A stretch of DNA of 39,373 nucleotides from Apostichopus parvimensis (Eukaryota > Echinodermata > Holothuroidea > Aspidochirotida > Stichopodidae). How positions within the stretch are numbered: position 1 is the first letter of the stretch; every line of letters starts with the position of its first letter. Below the pieces are notes generated by a model that searched no databases, was not told the origin of the DNA, and was given only the letters and a program-made list of their open reading frames with translations. The stretch covers positions 20,197 through 59,569 of the forward strand of contig KN887625.1 of NCBI GenBank assembly GCA_000934455.1. Direction: 5' to 3'. The translations under genes and the position numbers were made by a program. Positions 20,767 to 31,500 of the stretch are shown here, one piece after another.

Positions 20767-23700
20767 GTATGTTTCATCATTCTTTGCATTTTAGGTGCAA
20801 AGATTTCTTCAGCTGTGCTTTACATGGTTCTAATAAGTGATTAGAAGTCTTTTTGATTTAATACTTATTTTTCAAGACAAACAAGTAATTGTTTATTACA
20901 CCAGTACCTCCCATATCTTAGTTCGTGTTTGGTGCTGCAGTTGATTGTACTAAACTACTGGTTAACTGCACAACAGATTGCAGGAGAGGCTTTCTTGCAA
21001 TGCATCCTATTGAAAGTACATCACTACATTTAATTACACCTTAAGTATTGGATTGTAATGTGTTCATTTGTAGTCCAAACCAAATCAATGTGCAACCTGA
21101 GCAAATGTACTTGTATTTTGTTTTAGTTTAGACTAATGTTTACCTTGAGTAGTTGAATATTTAGGATAATATTTCACTATAGAATAGTTTCACCAGAATG
21201 TAGCTTAGGCCCATTTGCATTATGAACCAATGCAGCCAGCATATGAAACAAGATTTGCAATGTTTTGATGTATTAACCAGGAATGTACTATTCTTACCAA
21301 GAGACTCTTTCATGTGATGTGTGTATGATACATTGGAAAAATTTTTGGTGGCATTTCTTGTTAGTATCTGTTTGGTTCAGATTTCAGAAAGCAAACCTGT
21401 CACCAACTTACTGCCTCTTGTTCATAACCCTAGCTTATCTCTGTATTTTCCTTCTTCACTTTTCACAGTATGATTCCAAGATGGCTATTCTCTGTTCCTT
21501 ACCTCAAGATGCGGTTGGCTTCGGGTACAAGTACAGAGATTCAGAGATGCCTCTTCTATACCAGTATTTTGAAGTCTATGTGTCTGCAGTCTGTACTCCT
21601 CATAAAATGACCATTCAGCTCAGGGATAAGGAACAGAATACAGCCCTGGAGGAGCTCATGGATGACTTAGAGTGAGTAACAACATTCTCTTGTCAGAGCT
21701 ACAGAGAAAATTAATAAGATATTAAAATTATCTTGAATATTGGTTGCTTGTATACTTTGAGTTTCCATTTTATCAGTGCTATGGTAGAGTAAGGCATTAG
21801 AAGCAATGAATCCTGGGATCTGAGAAACTACTGCTCTGAGCCCTGGATGGCTAAATATGGGGATTTTCATTCAGAAGATATCTACAATTTTCTCAAACGA
21901 CTAAAATTGTAAATTTGATAACCACCTGACGTTAAGTGAAAGCTCTCCTGCTAGATGCAAATTTTACTGCTTAACAACTGAAAAACCGTCTTCTAAGCCC
22001 ATCAGTACTTTGGAGTGTTGGATATTTTGTAAAAGCTGAAGAGTTGGATCTAATGCTTCTTAATATGCTCACACACACTTATATCAAAGAGACCAATATT
22101 GTTATGATCCATTGATTATGAAAGAGGTGGAACTCAAGGCATTTTACATTCTTAATTATTTGACTTTATTTCACTTTAGCACATGTGAATTAAATGAATC
22201 GCTTAAGCTGTTTCTTCTTGATTCAAGGAAATAATAAATACATTGACCATATTTGACTGTAAACATGGTTTACCGCCTCCCTTCTTACATTTAGGGCCAT
22301 CTACAAATACCCAGAAGGTGAACGTTATTTCTTTCCAACCTCCATGATTGGTGTGAATCAGCTCTGCTGTGCCTTATATCTTGAAGATAACAACTGGCAT
22401 CGAGCCATCGTCACCGGTGTCATTGATAATGACTTTGTTGAGGTATCACCTATCTTCAAAATATGCCTATTTGTCATTTTGCTTTTTTAAAAAATCTTCA
22501 AAACTTCTTCAGAATTGCTTTTTTTCAAAAATCTAAATGCAATTTATTTTGTAAAGAGATGGTCAGCAAGTTTTCTAAATGATTATTACTGAAGTAAAGA
22601 TATATTTAACACTGAGACACCCTCATAGAAGATTAATGCAAAATTAATTCATGAACTTTTCAGATTTTTTTTTCATTGGATCTTCAATGTTGTTGGCTGA
22701 ACATATTTCATTATTTGAACTAAAGAGTACACACGTTCAAAGACAAATTGAGAAATTGAAAATTTGTCTATTTTTATTTCACTATTAATTTGAAATGGAG
22801 CAATTTTAATCAAGCTAACGAGCTACAGTGTTATGGAATTTAGTATTGTACAGCATCAATACATTTATGGAAGTCAAGCAAAGAAACAAAAAATCAGTTT
22901 TAACTATTTTAAGTTTTTGTCATCTATTGATACAAAAGCTTGCAACATTTTTCCAAACAAGTTTCTATTTTTCTTAATATCTTTAAGTGAAGAAGTCTCA
23001 TGTGTGAGGGTAGATATTTTTTCCTTTTCTTTGATAGTCGTTTTCCTTTCATGCCCTGTTACTGCACCTTTTTTTTTCTTCTTTCTGTTTCTTTATTCAT
23101 TCTTGAAACAGGTGAATTACATTGACTATGGCAGTACTCTTCAAGTTCCAAAGTCTTGCCTTAGGCTACTGAAGTAAGTTCTTAAAAACTATTCAAATTT
23201 GTGTAAAATGAAACCAGAGGTTCACTAACAGACACAAAATACCTTAATGTTTTAGTGGTTTAGTGCATTTTTTCTTACTAGTAGATGTTTTTATGATTTC
23301 TTAGGCAATTAGTATATTGCCTTGCATTTGATGTGTTATTTTGCTAACTACATGTACCACTTACTCCTGTCACTAATTCCTGTTTCATATCCATCTTCCC
23401 TCTTTAGAGCTTGTTTTCTTAAACTTCCAGCAGCCGCTTTAGACGTCAAGCTTGCCAATGTGGAACCTTTGGAGGTACGATACAGATGTAAATCACACAT
23501 TCCTGTAAATCATTACTGGAAATAATATAGGACAACCAATAATACTCACAAATGTTGGTGGTGTTGGATTTTTTTGGTTCAAGCTTGGAACTTTCGCTGA
23601 TTCTTATCTTATCAATAATTCAGATCTTATTAATAAATTAAAACATTTTCTGTTGATTTTTCAGGATAAATGGTCTTCTGCCTCACGGGATAGACTCTTA

Positions 23701-26700
23701 GAGCTGACTTCAGAGAAGCCACTCATTGCATACTGCACAGAGATTAAGGTATGACCTCACCAGAAAAATAAGATAGGGTACATCCTAACTGTAAATGAAT
23801 TGGAATATTCCGATATGATTCTCCATACATCCACTCTTTCCTACATATCTATATATGTTGTTAAAAACACTAGTTCCCTGTCATTAAATCTAAATTAGCA
23901 TCTAGAATGTTGTCTGAATTCTTATTTTATTTATATGATGATGGTTCCTTATCTAGACTAAGTTTCGGTAGCCATCTTAGAAATACGGCAAAGCAGTTTC
24001 ACGCTTTCTTGTGTAAAAAAGTATATAAGTCATGAATCTCACACCTTCAGTGCTATATAAAATCTGCCTTTCACCAAAGAAATTGTATAGCCCCATATTC
24101 GATATCTGCTTAGGCCGCACACAAGCTCCATAACTGTTGGAGTATGCGCACTGCACTCTGCAGCTCACACAGTGATACATCATGCTCTAACCCCAACCCC
24201 CTTTTTATTAATGTCTCTAAATAAAATAAAATTAGAGAAACATTAAGATACTTTAGGGAAATGATAAAAATATATGTTATGGATAGTGTCAACTCTAAGC
24301 CCAATGTTTTTGACTCAAATTGTTGTTAACCAATTGTGACAGGTTGTGCTAAAATCATGTAATTACGCATTCAAATATATATCTTTAAATGCACAAGTGC
24401 AAATGTGTACAACTCCCTTTCTAATTATGTAATTCAGCTGATCATTTTTATTCTTCTCATCTCAATTTTCAGAATAAAGTTCTTTCACTTTTCCTTTGTG
24501 ACACAACAACGGAAAGTGACATCCACATTAATGACTTGTTGGTACAGGAAGAGTATGCCAGATTCGTCATTCCAAAAACACCTCAGGTAGTTCACAGGTT
24601 AAGCTTGCTATTGAAATAAAAGTGTAATCATTGCTAGTTTTATTCAACTTAATCATTGGCTTAAAATAACAGACAGTTGGGAGTCACTTATCCATTTGCT
24701 TTCCAATTATACTGAACTGATGGCAGTGATTACCATAGTAATCTAATAAGGCTGTGGTGGCATTAGAAGCAATGAAACACAGCATCTGCAAGAAGTGTTT
24801 ACCATAGTACCCTAATAAAGCTGTGGTGGCATTAGAAGCAATGAAACCAAGTATCTGCAAGAAGTGATTACCTTAGTACCCTAATAAGGCTGTGGTGGCA
24901 TTAGAAGCAATGAATCACAGCATCTGCAAGAAGTGATTACCTTAGTACCCTAATAAGGCTGTGGTGGCATTAGAAGCAATGAAACCTAGCACCTGAAAGA
25001 AGTGTTTACCATAGTACCCTAATAAGGCTGTGGTGGCATTAGAAGCAATGAAACACATCATCTGCAAGATTGTGGGATTAAGCCCTGGCAGGCTAAAGTA
25101 AGGTGGTTTTGTAATCCAGGAGTGATTCACAGCTTTCCCCAACTGAAATGGTCTTGTAAATGGTAAAAACTCCAAGATGAAATAAAACTGTGAATTGAAT
25201 AGCCACCTATAATGTGAAGTGTAAGTTACAAGCCATTTGGTGTCTCCCATAAGCACTTGTGACTTCTTTAAGTAGTACAATAACTGCCTTCCATACAGAT
25301 ATTTAGTGTACTGTCTTATAGATCAGGGTTGACTCCAATTTTTAACATTGGTGATTTTTATCAGCATTTATTTGTAGATGTCAATCCATTTCAGCATATT
25401 TTATAGAGTTGTTGGAACGAAATGATAAGACTATGTTTAATGGTAAGAGGTTCCAAGTCATTTTGTGGCAAACTTGTCTGGATGTTATAACCTAAAAGCA
25501 CTGACATGCACTGCATTTCAAATCTAATCCCGCTTGTTGCAATTTTGCTTGCTGGAAGTAAAGGAACCTATGTAGTCAGGTTGGAGTGTTTGTTTGTGTG
25601 CGTCTGTGACACTTGATTGGGTCCATAATAACTCAACACTGAGCAATGGATATTTGTCATACTTGCTGTGAGATGTATTATAGGGAGAAATATTACTTTA
25701 AATGCATTTTGGGACCATTTAGGCCAAATTTTATCCTGCCCAAATTTTGGGGCATGGGCCAAAAATTATAGACTTGCAATACCTCCACAACCTTAAATCG
25801 GATTGTATCCCCTTGGAATACACTTGGAATACAGTTGTTGATTAATAGCTGGTTCATGTGGGCATAAATATTGTGATGTTGGGTGTTGACATAAAACACT
25901 TAAATATTCCACTCAACGAGGAACCACAGTGCCTGTTGGGCTCTTGTTCTTTCTAATTTGCCAGTAAACAATGAGTGAAGAGATTAACGACAACCTGTTT
26001 TCTCCTTTTTATTGTTTATTTTTTTTTACAGAATCCTAGTCAAGGTAGTGAAGGAACATTTCAAAACAGTTCTGGATTTGATCCATCTGACTTTGTGACC
26101 ACCGTTGAACAGATTCCTGGCTTGGACCAGGTCTCTGAAGGAAGCCATGATGAATATCCTAATGAGATATATCCCACTGATGGAGATGCCTCTGGGATAG
26201 CATTCCACCAAGGTTTGTTTATTCAGTGAATTAATCTTATAGGTTCTTATTGTGGTCACATCCATTACTTAAATATTAGATGGACCAAATATATGTTATA
26301 GATGAAAGAAAAAATTACAAACTTTAGGCAGCCATGACCTAAACCATGAACTTCCCAGATGATAGTTTTATTAGTGTTCTTTTCAGTGGCTTATGATGTT
26401 GTTTCAAGTTTGCTTAGAAAGAAACCAAAGACTAAAAAAAGTGCTTCAAAGGACTTATGGTATTAGTGTGGCAAACAATTTCCGTAAACAGTACTGTCAG
26501 TGTCATATCTATTTCTTCATCATCAACTCAAAGAGTTGTCCAAGTGTGTTCTATTGTGTAATTAATTAATAAACCAATGGAGGTGCTGTAATGCTCTAAG
26601 TTTTCTACTAGCAAACATTTAATAGTATGTTTTATACTGCTGTTGGATCACAGTTCTTCAAAAATATCATTGGAGGTAATCCTTATGACCGTTTTAACAA

Positions 26701-29700
26701 TATTGACATGAGACGGATATTGCAAGAATTGACTGGTATCAAACATGCGTACCAATGTCAAACATGCATACCGATATCAAACATGCATACTGATATCAAA
26801 CATGCATACCGATATCAAACATGCATACCGATATCGAACATGTGTACTGATAAGCATCTTTCTAAGACTGGTGACATGTATGCATAGGAATCCTTAACAA
26901 ATTCTAAATGACAGAAATAAGCGTGTAGTTGAATGGTTAATGATGTCATTTTGTCAAGATGCTGGAAACTGTTTTTCTAACAAAGACAGCATCAATAAAG
27001 TTAATGTATTATTGGTTTTGTACACTGTTAGTGACAGAGGCAGGAGACCACAAGGACGATGAAGAAGAAGATGAAGATAAAGAAACTCAGGAAAGAAACG
27101 AGGAAGAAGATGAAGCCATGATAGCTCAAATGAACGAAGAGTTGGAGGAGATGGGAGGAGACAGCCAAAGTGACTCAGAGGTAGAAAAATGCTTTTCAAA
27201 TATCAAATGTATTAATATGTTCATAAAGGCTTTAAGAATAGAAAAGAATGTTAAGTCACCATGTCAATAGTAGGACGCTGATGGACTCTATCTTAATGTA
27301 GCCAGGATTGGCAGAACATAATCCTTTGGATTCTGCAGCTTTACACAAAAGGCCCTGCAAGTCTGTCATGATAATTTCTATGGTTTGATGATATTGATTC
27401 AGCCTTGCTTCAGAGGAGCCTGCAGCTGCTGCAGCATTTCTTCTTAACATTGTGACATAGCTGTACATAGAGGTACAACCTTGCACCAAGTAAGCTTCCT
27501 CTGTTAAAAATGTGGGTGAACAAAGTTAGCCTATTCTAAAACAAACATTTGAGTGGTTGGTCTCCCAGCTATATCGTTTGTTTGACATGTCTCCATTCAG
27601 AAAATGACTACAGGTGAAAAGATAATGGAAATAAATACGTTAATTGATGTCTACCAATACTGGCTGTGTCTGAATAGGCCCATTTAATACTTAGCAAACT
27701 ACTGCACATTATTCCAGATTTCACTTGTATACTACCATATAATAACAAATTATAGCATTTTTTACACATAAAACTGCAAAAGTTTATGCATCTCTTCACC
27801 TTTTGAAACCTTTGCATTCAGGCTCTCAGACAAGAAACCCTAGGATTTCTAAGAAAATGGTCATAAAATGTAACATGCAATTAAAAGAATAGTCAAAAAG
27901 ATGATGAGTGACTAAAAGGGAAAACATCCTGAGTATCCTGGTAACATGTAGTTGACATGACACATGAAGGACAACTGAAACAACACATGTTAAGTAAAGA
28001 CATGAAGACACTATTGAATGAGTTAAAGAGAACAGAAACATTGAGTCATTGTAAGCTTCTAGAGAATGTGTGCCCTTATATCATATAAAAACTATAAAAA
28101 CATGATAAAATCTTCTGTATATATCTCCTTAAAAGATTGCTAAACTTCAGATTACCAGGCCCTGTCTTTTATGCCTTTTATACTGAAGTTGTACATTGTA
28201 TTATAGTACTCCAATAAAATAAGTAAAACTATCGTCGTTTTTTCCTTTTCTCAGGATATGGAAGAGATTGAGGAGAATAATCTAAATTTAGAAGACATTT
28301 TGTTAACTATGAAATTCTTGGAAGGCAGAAGGTAAGTCCAATTGATATTGTCTTTTATTTCATCTCTCTTGTAATTGTATTAAGAAATAGTTCACAATCT
28401 TTGATTATGTCTGATGCCAGTTTAGTTATTGTAGTAAACTACTCTTTACAAGATAACTATTAACATCGATGAATGAAGGGAAATGCTGTATAATGTTTTC
28501 AATCTGTAACAGCAACTAACATTCTAACAGAAGAATGAACCTTGGGTAATGTCTGTAGAATCTTCTACAAATAGCCATATCAGCAGCAGCTTCTGGAATT
28601 TATACTGATGGATCAATATTAATGGGCAATATCAGGCATTTATTTATATTTCTTTTCACAGAAAGAGGTTGCTAGCTGTGTTATCGTCGGATGAAGGTGT
28701 CAATGCTGTTGATGATTTGGATGAAACGGAGACACTAATCAGACATTTTGAAGAAAGGAAGACAAAAATAGGGCAAAGGAAGCCAAAAGGTTTGGACGTT
28801 GCAACATAAATTTTAAATAATTTTAGAGAGAACGTTTGTCTAAGACAGTGTTTCTTAAATTTTTCCACTATTCGCACCCTTTGGAAATTAAAAAATAAAC
28901 TGCACTCCCTTTAACAGCTGTAGATGAACTTAACGTTTCAGGAAATTTGTTTTTATGCATATAGCTTTGCACCCACTGCAATCCTGTCGGGCATCCCTAT
29001 GGTGTGTATGCACCTACAGTTAATAAGAACTGCCAGTGGTCTAAGAAAGAGGGACTTTTATCTCTCCATCTTGTGTTCCTCTCTGGAATAATCTGCAGTA
29101 TGTTGCTTTTTGAAACCATTTTTAAGTCCATGCTCCAATGAATTTTTGGGAATAACATGTACCAAGAAACTTGATAATTTATGATTTACTCATCAAATTA
29201 ATTTCAAGAAACAGTTTTGTTTGGTTCTTTATTTCAGAACAAGATGTCATTACATCAAAGCCAGAAGAGTTTCTCCCCATAGAACCAACCAGATCATCTC
29301 AGTCACAATCAGAGCAGCCAGGTACCATTCCTGAAGCAGTCAGCAGCAATCAAGAGGTTTTTTCATCTTCCAAAGCTGAGGATGAAGAGGTCAGCTTTGA
29401 TGTTGACAACAGATATGGACATGAAGAGTCTGATCTAGATATTGAAGACCAGACAACAAAGAGCAGGGATATTGATGAACATGTAGATAATGTAGGAGAA
29501 GCTTTCACAACCAAAGTAGAACACAATGAGCATGAATTTCCAATCTTAGAATCGCAGGAAACAGAACAATCTATTCCTGAAAAGTTGCCTTCGAAGCCAG
29601 TGGTAGATCCAGCTACTCTGAAAGATCTGGGTCAGATGCTTCGCAGCTCTCTCAAAATATCTGCGGAGCCGTTTCGATCCAAGCAGACGGCGGCTATATC

Positions 29701-30628
29701 CCCGTTTCGTAGACCTGTTGCTCATCTTCCTACATCCCCAAGTGCCTTTCTGGATAATAGAGATACGATGCAGAATGTTAATACTGGCCAGCAGGGTGGC
29801 TATCAAACTGATAGTGTTATGGAACAGCAGATAGGCATCAATGAAACTTATGATCAAATGTTACCTGTCAGTGAGCAAAGTCTGTATCAACATCAAATCC
29901 ATGGCTACCAGGGACAGTATGTAACACCACCATTTGTGGAAGGACATGAGTACTATATTGGAGTGGGTAGAGGTCTTCCACTTCCTCAAACCAACCCACA
30001 GCTTAACAATCCTGGATATAGTAACACAGTTTTAAGAGAACCTCAGCTGTATGGAGACACATTACACAATAATCCTATGAATCCCCCAGACATCCCACGG
30101 ATTGAACCCGCCAAAATGGATCCAGGAGGCTTGAAAACTCCTCATATGGGATATTCGATGCCAGGAGGGGGACCTCCAAGACTGATTATGGGCGGACCTA
30201 GATTTGATGGATCTGGCAGAAATGGTATCCCTGGTATGGGATCACAGATTGTGAGACACCAAGGTGTTCAACAGTTCTACTCAGGTGGACTGGAAATGAG
30301 ACATCCTAAACCTATGCAGCCACCAATGAGAAACCCTGCCCCACCCATGATTCGAGGCATGAGGGTCCCAGGACCACCAAGTGTCATAAGATTCCAAATT
30401 CCTGGTGCACAAGCTTTGCCAGCTTTCCACCTCTCTGGACCCTCCAACTTCAACAGTATGCCAGGAAGTATACCTTTTCCTCCCACAGGTATGGACAGCA
30501 TGCCCAACCAGAGTCAACATGGTTTGGGAGGTATGAACAATATGTATGGTGCACCTCCACCATTTAATGTGGGTAACAGAATGTATGCAACTGGTGTAAT
30601 GGGTAGAGGTATGGGAAGGGGCACTTAG
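20720..30628 (+). CDS. TDRD5: TDRD5-like Tudor-domain protein, C-terminal 882 residues (5' end missing)
   Basis: Twelve exons: 20720-20766, 21469-21671, 22295-22442, 23112-23173, 23408-23474, 23665-23748, 24473-24586, 26032-26212, 27032-27180, 28255-28331, 28662-28789 and 29238-30628. All splice sites are GT-AG and every junction keeps one frame. In visible-residue numbering, an extended Tudor domain spans about 45-235 with the core W117, V133-N-Y-I-D-Y-G-S140 and the flanking FLKLPAAAL and FLCDT blocks; an acidic linker covers about 303-351; a Pro/Gly/Met-rich tail ends in GRGMGRGT. One Tudor followed by FLCDT and a long disordered tail fits TDRD5 better than multi-Tudor TDRD1/6/7/9-type proteins, by recollection of the families. 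TDRD5 works in germ-cell granules in piRNA production and transposon silencing, its Tudor fold being expected to bind methylarginine partners. The first visible exon enters in phase 1, so upstream exons exist. The three N-terminal LOTUS domains of animal TDRD5 were not located. Alternative start: Met20, giving an 863-residue Tudor-only isoform. Confidence 0.72.
21469..21671 (+). CDS. TDRD5: TDRD5-like exon 2: N-terminal flank of extended Tudor domain
   Basis: TTTTCACAG acceptor, GTGAGT donor. It codes residues 16-82 plus two bases of the Glu83 codon. It carries YQYFEVYVSAV, the first strand of the domain, and the helix ALEELMDDLE, both usual in extended Tudor domains. It contains an in-frame ATG (Met20) that could start a shorter product. 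Confidence 0.8.
21755..21960 (+). repeat. intronic dispersed repeat, single-unit copy
   Basis: It contains GGCATTAGAAGCAATGAA, then GAGCCCTGG..GGCTAAA and AAAATTGTAAATTTGATA with ACCACCTGACGTTAAGTGAA. The same order of blocks is seen at about 25030-25230, where the first block is expanded into an array. Both lie in introns of the TDRD5-like gene, same orientation. Confidence 0.65.
22295..22442 (+). CDS. TDRD5: TDRD5-like exon 3: Tudor core, first half
   Basis: ACATTTAG acceptor, GTATCA donor. It codes residues 84-132. NQLCCALYLEDNNWHRAIV matches the Tudor pattern in which W-(Y/H)-R-A follows the first hairpin; W117 is an expected aromatic-cage or core residue. The usual acidic G-D/E-x-V stretch appears as NDFVE. 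Confidence 0.85.
23112..23173 (+). CDS. TDRD5: TDRD5-like exon 4: Tudor core, second half
   Basis: GAAACAG acceptor, GTAAGT donor. It codes VNYIDYGSTLQVPKSCLRLL. The VNYIDYG motif is the hallmark of the fold. The residue after DYG is Ser140, where many methylarginine-binding Tudor domains have Asn. The donor leaves two bases of a Lys codon. Confidence 0.85.
23408..23474 (+). CDS. TDRD5: TDRD5-like exon 5: post-core extended Tudor segment
   Basis: CTTTAG acceptor, GTACGA donor. It codes ACFLKLPAAALDVKLANVEP and LE. The pattern LP..A....L..V.P is the usual staphylococcal-nuclease-like extension following a Tudor core. Confidence 0.85.
23665..23748 (+). CDS. TDRD5: TDRD5-like exon 6: extended Tudor segment
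   Basis: TTTTTCAG acceptor, GTATGA donor, phase 0 on both sides. It codes 28 residues from DKWSSASRDRLLELTSEKPL to CTEIK. The WS..(A/S)...L.EL pattern is typical of this part of extended Tudor domains. Confidence 0.8.
24473..24586 (+). CDS. TDRD5: TDRD5-like exon 7: end of extended Tudor domain
   Basis: AATTTTCAG acceptor, GTAGTT donor, phase 0 on both sides, 38 residues. It contains VLSLFLCDTTTESDIHINDL, then LVQEEYARF. The FLCDT block and the following I.INDLLV..E.A stretch close the domain and are the main reason for preferring TDRD5 within the Tudor family. Confidence 0.8.
24726..25070 (+). repeat. 69-bp tandem repeat, five units, intron of TDRD5-like gene
   Basis: Exact 69-bp periodicity: the block GCTGTGGTGGCATTAGAAGC starts at 24751, 24820, 24889, 24958 and 25027. 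Units differ at a few positions (ATTACC or TTTACC; CATAG or CTTAG). Sequence 3' of the array (25071-25230) matches the tail of the single-unit copy at 21755-21960, so the array is an expansion inside a dispersed element. Confidence 0.9.
25231..26031. other. intron sequence without recognisable genes
   Basis: AT-rich intron remainder. The short frames on the minus strand at 25568-25899 have no recognisable content. A possible old repeat (GTGACACTTGATTGGGTCC onwards, about 25606-25760) is suggested only by style. Confidence 0.5.
26032..26212 (+). CDS. TDRD5: TDRD5-like exon 8: linker
   Basis: T-rich tract and ACAG acceptor, GTTTGT donor. Codes residues 242-301, low-complexity and acidic with Ser, Gly, Asp and Pro (SDFVTTVEQIPGLDQVSEGS). 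It leaves in phase 1 and matches the following exon (G plus TG makes Val). Confidence 0.65.
26737..26852 (+). repeat. 19-bp tandem repeat, six units, intron of TDRD5-like gene
   Basis: CATGCAT/CATGCGT/CATGTGT starts at 26744, 26763, 26782, 26801, 26820 and 26839, exactly 19 bp apart; the unit core is CATGCATACCGATATC. The outer units have diverged most, as expected for an array homogenised at its centre. The frame through it is repetitive and not a coding exon. Confidence 0.9.
27032..27180 (+). CDS. TDRD5: TDRD5-like exon 9: acidic Glu/Asp-rich segment
   Basis: ACTGTTAG acceptor, GTAGAA donor. It codes residues 303-351, with DDEEEDEDKETQERNEEEDE and then an Asn-Glu-Glu-Leu-Glu-Glu helix-like stretch and DSQSDSE. 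The run of acidic residues suggests a disordered charged linker. Confidence 0.65.
27181..28254. other. intron of TDRD5-like gene, no features found
   Basis: 1.07-kb intron. Short minus-strand frames lack domains and splice context. No clear repeat structure seen. Confidence 0.5.
28255..28331 (+). CDS. TDRD5: TDRD5-like exon 10
   Basis: TTTTCTCAG acceptor, GTAAGT donor. It codes DMEEIEENNLNLEDILLTMK and then FLEGR, an acidic amphipathic segment. Two bases of an Arg codon are left for the next exon. Confidence 0.65.
28662..28789 (+). CDS. TDRD5: TDRD5-like exon 11
   Basis: TTTTCACAG acceptor, GTTTGG donor (weaker than the others). Codes KRLLAVLSSDEGVNAVDDLD through IGQRKPK. Both ends fit the phases of the flanking exons: the split Arg on entry, and G plus AA giving Glu420 on exit. 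Confidence 0.65.
28846..29038 (+). mobile_element. 193-bp hAT-type MITE with 8-bp target-site duplication
   Basis: It is flanked by a perfect 8-bp direct repeat GTCTAAGA (28838-28845 and 29039-29046). The left end CAGTGTTTCTTAAA has the CAGTG..TTCT form common to hAT elements; the right end, reversed, reads CACTGGCAGTTCTTA and is imperfect. It has no coding capacity. It sits in the last intron of the TDRD5-like gene and does not touch the splice sites. Confidence 0.75.
29238..30628 (+). CDS. TDRD5: TDRD5-like last exon: disordered Pro/Gly/Met-rich tail
   Basis: TTATTTCAG acceptor; stop TAG at 30626-30628. It codes residues 421-882. The first half is acidic and Ser/Glu-rich; from about residue 620 it becomes Pro/Gln/Tyr-rich, then strongly Gly/Met/Pro-rich (GIPGMG, PPMIRGMRVPGPP). 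It ends GRGMGRGT, where the Arg-Gly pairs are possible arginine-methylation sites (inference). A single 1.39-kb last exon for such a tail is normal. Confidence 0.8.
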
Positions 30629-31500
30629 TGATAACGGTTGACAGATAGAGGAGTGATCTCAACCATTTGGGTGAGAACACAGATATTAACATGCAAGAGG
30701 ATGCCTATGTAGAATGGTCAACATATGTGTTTAACACTTTTGAGTATAGGCTGACTTGACACAACTTTGCTGTAAAGCTGTAAAAAATAAAGCTGTAAAA
30801 ACTCAGTTAACTTCAGAATTGGTCAGTGGTGAAGCTAGGTCAAGCCAAGGCAATAATATTTTTGGTTGCTATTGTCTACATGGTCCTGTGATTACCAGTT
30901 TATACTTTACACTAATACAAGCTGCATTGAGGTGTCTCTGACTGCTTAGAGAATGTTTTCTTCATATTGTCAAACTAGTGTGATGACAACCAGTATGAAC
31001 TCAAAACTGACACTATGTGGATTTATATCTTTGACTATAAAATGGTCAATACTTGGTAGGTATTGTCAAAACAGTTTTACAATAACCAGTCTAAGCTCCA
31101 TGCTGATACCAGACAGATATGTTACTACCACTTTTTAAGCATTGCTTCGCCACGTTACAATAACCCTCAATCTGAGACTATTAGTATACCTACACCCTCA
31201 TAGTTATCACCCATCAGATCGATTTATTACTGTCATATTGGATATTAAATTTATTTTATGTTGGGTTCATATAATTACAGATTAAGAAGCATGTAACTCC
31301 GTGTTTTTAATTTTTAATTGTCTGGTAAGAAACTAAAGTCATACTGAAAATGTTTGTAAGCTCTAAGTGTGAAGGATCATAAAAGATGTTTATTTGTTGA
31401 TAAGTTTTAATGCTTTTTTTCATGTTTGTATTCGTTCATTTCTTTAATCCATGTATATGTAATGAAAAAACATACAGCATAAATAAATCCAAGTTCAAAG
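30629..31500 (+). other. 3'UTR and downstream of TDRD5-like gene
   Basis: Non-coding sequence after the stop codon. AATAAA signals are at 30786-30791 and 31482-31487; the first gives a UTR of about 180 nt, the second about 880 nt, and both may be used. Similar short stretches (CCAGTTTATACTT, CCAGTATGAACTC, CCAGTCTAAGCTC) recur in 30890-31110, hinting at an old internal repetition. Confidence 0.55.
30786..31487 (+). terminator. alternative polyadenylation signals of TDRD5-like gene
   Basis: Canonical AATAAA hexamers at 30786-30791 and at 31482-31487. Which is used cannot be told from sequence. Confidence 0.5.

Noticed and set aside
22833..23177. 114-codon plus-strand frame containing the Tudor exon 4
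   Set aside because: Only the last 62 bases are exon; the upstream part is a T-rich intron and polypyrimidine tract read as Phe/Leu/Ser.
24726..25070. CRISPR-like array
   Set aside because: Units are directly adjacent with no unique spacers, and the setting is a eukaryotic intron.
26627..26887. 86-codon plus-strand frame in the TDRD5-like intron
   Set aside because: Half of it is the 19-bp tandem repeat and the exon chain bypasses it with matching phases.
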